DNA of 6,362 bases, from the NCBI GenBank assembly GCA_038528605.1, contig JBCBEP010000164.1, positions 1 through 6,362 of the forward strand, in the 5' to 3' direction. The notes below the pieces were generated by a model. The model saw only the letters and a list, made by a program, of their open reading frames with translations, was not told the DNA's origin and searched no databases. The number at the start of each line of letters is the position of its first letter. Positions within the stretch are counted from its first letter, which is position 1. The stretch comes from Thermohalobaculum sp038528605 (GTDB lineage Bacteria; Pseudomonadota; Alphaproteobacteria; Rhodobacterales; Rhodobacteraceae). Of the stretch, positions 5,588-6,362 are shown one piece after another. Both the position numbers and the translations under genes were made by a program.

Positions 5588-5616
5588 GAAATACGGCAGT
5601 CGTGCTGCGCTGCAAA
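5588..5616 (-). promoter_or_regulatory. Candidate promoter for the small CTERM-like protein
   Basis: On the minus strand, TTTGCA (5616-5611, four of six to consensus) and TATTTC (5593-5588, three of six) are spaced by exactly 17 bases in an unusually AT-rich stretch. Initiation near 5580 would leave a very short leader with the GAGGGGGA ribosome binding site close to its 5' end. Confidence 0.4.
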
Positions 5617-5643
5617 ACGAAAAATGCGCTGCGATATCGATAT
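5606..5643. repeat. Direct repeat and palindrome upstream of the small-protein promoter
   Basis: TGCGCTGC occurs at 5606-5613 and again at 5625-5632, the starts 19 bases apart. Directly next to the second copy is the perfect 10-base palindrome ATATCGATAT (5634-5643). The first repeat overlaps the candidate -35 and the rest lies upstream of it on the minus strand, where an activator would bind. The function is inferred from position only. Confidence 0.4.
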
Positions 5644-5687
5644 TTACCGCCTGTGACTACCACGACGTGCCGCGCAGGCAGCCGCCT

Positions 5688-6362
5688 CTACCGGCGGATG
5701 AGCCAGAGCGCCGTCTCAAGCGCGCCTTCGGCCAGCGGCAGCCCTTCGACGCCGGGCCAGCGATCGGCACCCGCGCGCGTCAGCGCATAGTGGCTGGACC
5801 AGATGATGTCCGCCCCGCCCCCAGAAAGCCAGCCGCCGAGGCCGAGCTGTTCCGTGTAGCCCCGCCACTCCCACTGGGGCGGATAGGGGTCCGGCAGGCA
5901 GATGTCGTGAACATGGATCAGCACGCCCGGGCGGAGCGCGGGAAGGATCGCGTTCAGGATCAGGTCCACGTCGCTCCCGGGCCAGAGGAGGTGAGAGCTG
6001 TCGAAGAAGGCAACATCGCCGGGTCCCAGCGCCTCGAAGAGCGGCAGGTCGTCCGCCGAGAGAAGACGGCGCTGCCAATCGATCTCCAGCGCGCCGCCCT
6101 CCAACCCGTCCAGCGCCGCCCTGGGGGCGGGGTCGATGCAGGTGATACGGGTCGCAGCGCCCGCATCGGCGACGGCGGCCGCCAAGAAGCGCGTCGAATG
6201 CCCGGAGCCGACCTCGACGACGCGCGCGGGAGGCGCCGTTCGCAAAATCGCGTAGGCCGCCGCACCGTCGAGCCGGGGATACCAGCTCTGCGCCCAGCGG
6301 GGGCGCGGCGGCGGCCCCTTGAGGCCCGCGAGAGCCACCGCATGCTCGGCGATCGCAGCCGC
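5688..6362 (-). CDS. Class I SAM-dependent methyltransferase, N-terminus cut by the window edge
   Basis: The reading frame is open from the right edge to a TAG at 5690-5688, giving 224 residues. The protein has a Rossmann-type SAM-binding fold. Numbering from the edge, motif I is VVEVGSGHST (48-57), the acidic end of the second strand is ITCIDP (Asp77), and motif IV is VAFFDSSH (117-124). A further strand carries LIHVHDICLPDPYP (148-161), with His150, His152 and Asp153. Together with the Asp121/His124 cluster this resembles the Methyltransf_24/CmcI-like group, some of which bind a metal. The substrate is unknown. A GTG at 6338 could begin a 216-residue form but has no convincing ribosome binding site, and the eight in-frame codons before it continue smoothly, so the true start is probably outside the window. 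The small CTERM-like gene lies 121 bases downstream on the same strand. Confidence 0.88.
   Translation of the reverse strand, partial: AAAIAEHAVALAGLKGPPPRPRWAQSWYPRLDGAAAYAILRTAPPARVVEVGSGHSTRFLAAAVADAGAATRITCIDPAPRAALDGLEGGALEIDWQRRLLSADDLPLFEALGPGDVAFFDSSHLLWPGSDVDLILNAILPALRPGVLIHVHDICLPDPYPPQWEWRGYTEQLGLGGWLSGGGADIIWSSHYALTRAGADRWPGVEGLPLAEGALETALWLIRR

Noticed and set aside
1..6362. tRNA, rRNA, CRISPR, insertion sequence, toxin-antitoxin or phage features
   Set aside because: I looked for cloverleaf-like sequences, regularly spaced repeats, terminal inverted repeats and transposase or toxin motifs and saw none. The gene content is ordinary chromosomal housekeeping apart from the unknown exported proteins.

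Overview
The window is GC-rich chromosomal DNA, almost fully coding, from a bacterium that looks alphaproteobacterial and probably Rhodobacterales-like. The clues are the rplM-rpsI pair with an extended S9 N-terminus, a cysteine-free COX15-type heme A synthase, GC-rich codon use throughout, and a small protein with a VPLPA/PEP-CTERM-like sorting tail. The taxonomic placement is inference from protein style; no database search was possible.

Layout from left to right. Positions 1-540 (minus) hold the N-terminal 180 residues of a secreted protein of unknown function that runs off the left edge. A 167-bp gap follows, containing an intrinsic terminator. Then come rpsI (S9) and rplM (L13), a translationally coupled minus-strand ribosomal protein operon with its own promoter region at about 1703-1827. 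Next is a divergent pair: a hotdog PaaI-like thioesterase (minus) and an ECHDC3-like crotonase (plus), sharing an 86-bp intergenic region. The crotonase converges with ctaA (heme A synthase, minus), and the two stop codons are only three bases apart. Upstream of ctaA on the same strand lie trmJ (tRNA 2'-O-methyltransferase), a small secreted protein with a C-terminal membrane/sorting tail, and a class I SAM-dependent methyltransferase that is open to the right edge.

Functionally this is mostly core housekeeping: translation (S9, L13, TrmJ), respiratory chain cofactor synthesis (CtaA) and acyl-CoA metabolism (thioesterase and crotonase). All genes except the crotonase are on the minus strand. 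The right-hand group (methyltransferase, small CTERM protein, trmJ, ctaA) could be read from more than one promoter.

I found no mobile element, CRISPR array, tRNA, rRNA or defence cassette, and no convincing evidence of a new multi-gene system. The items most worth a second look are the 89-residue CTERM-like protein with its AT-rich, repeat-bearing promoter region, and the divergent acyl-CoA gene pair, in which both products lack the textbook catalytic residues of their superfamilies.
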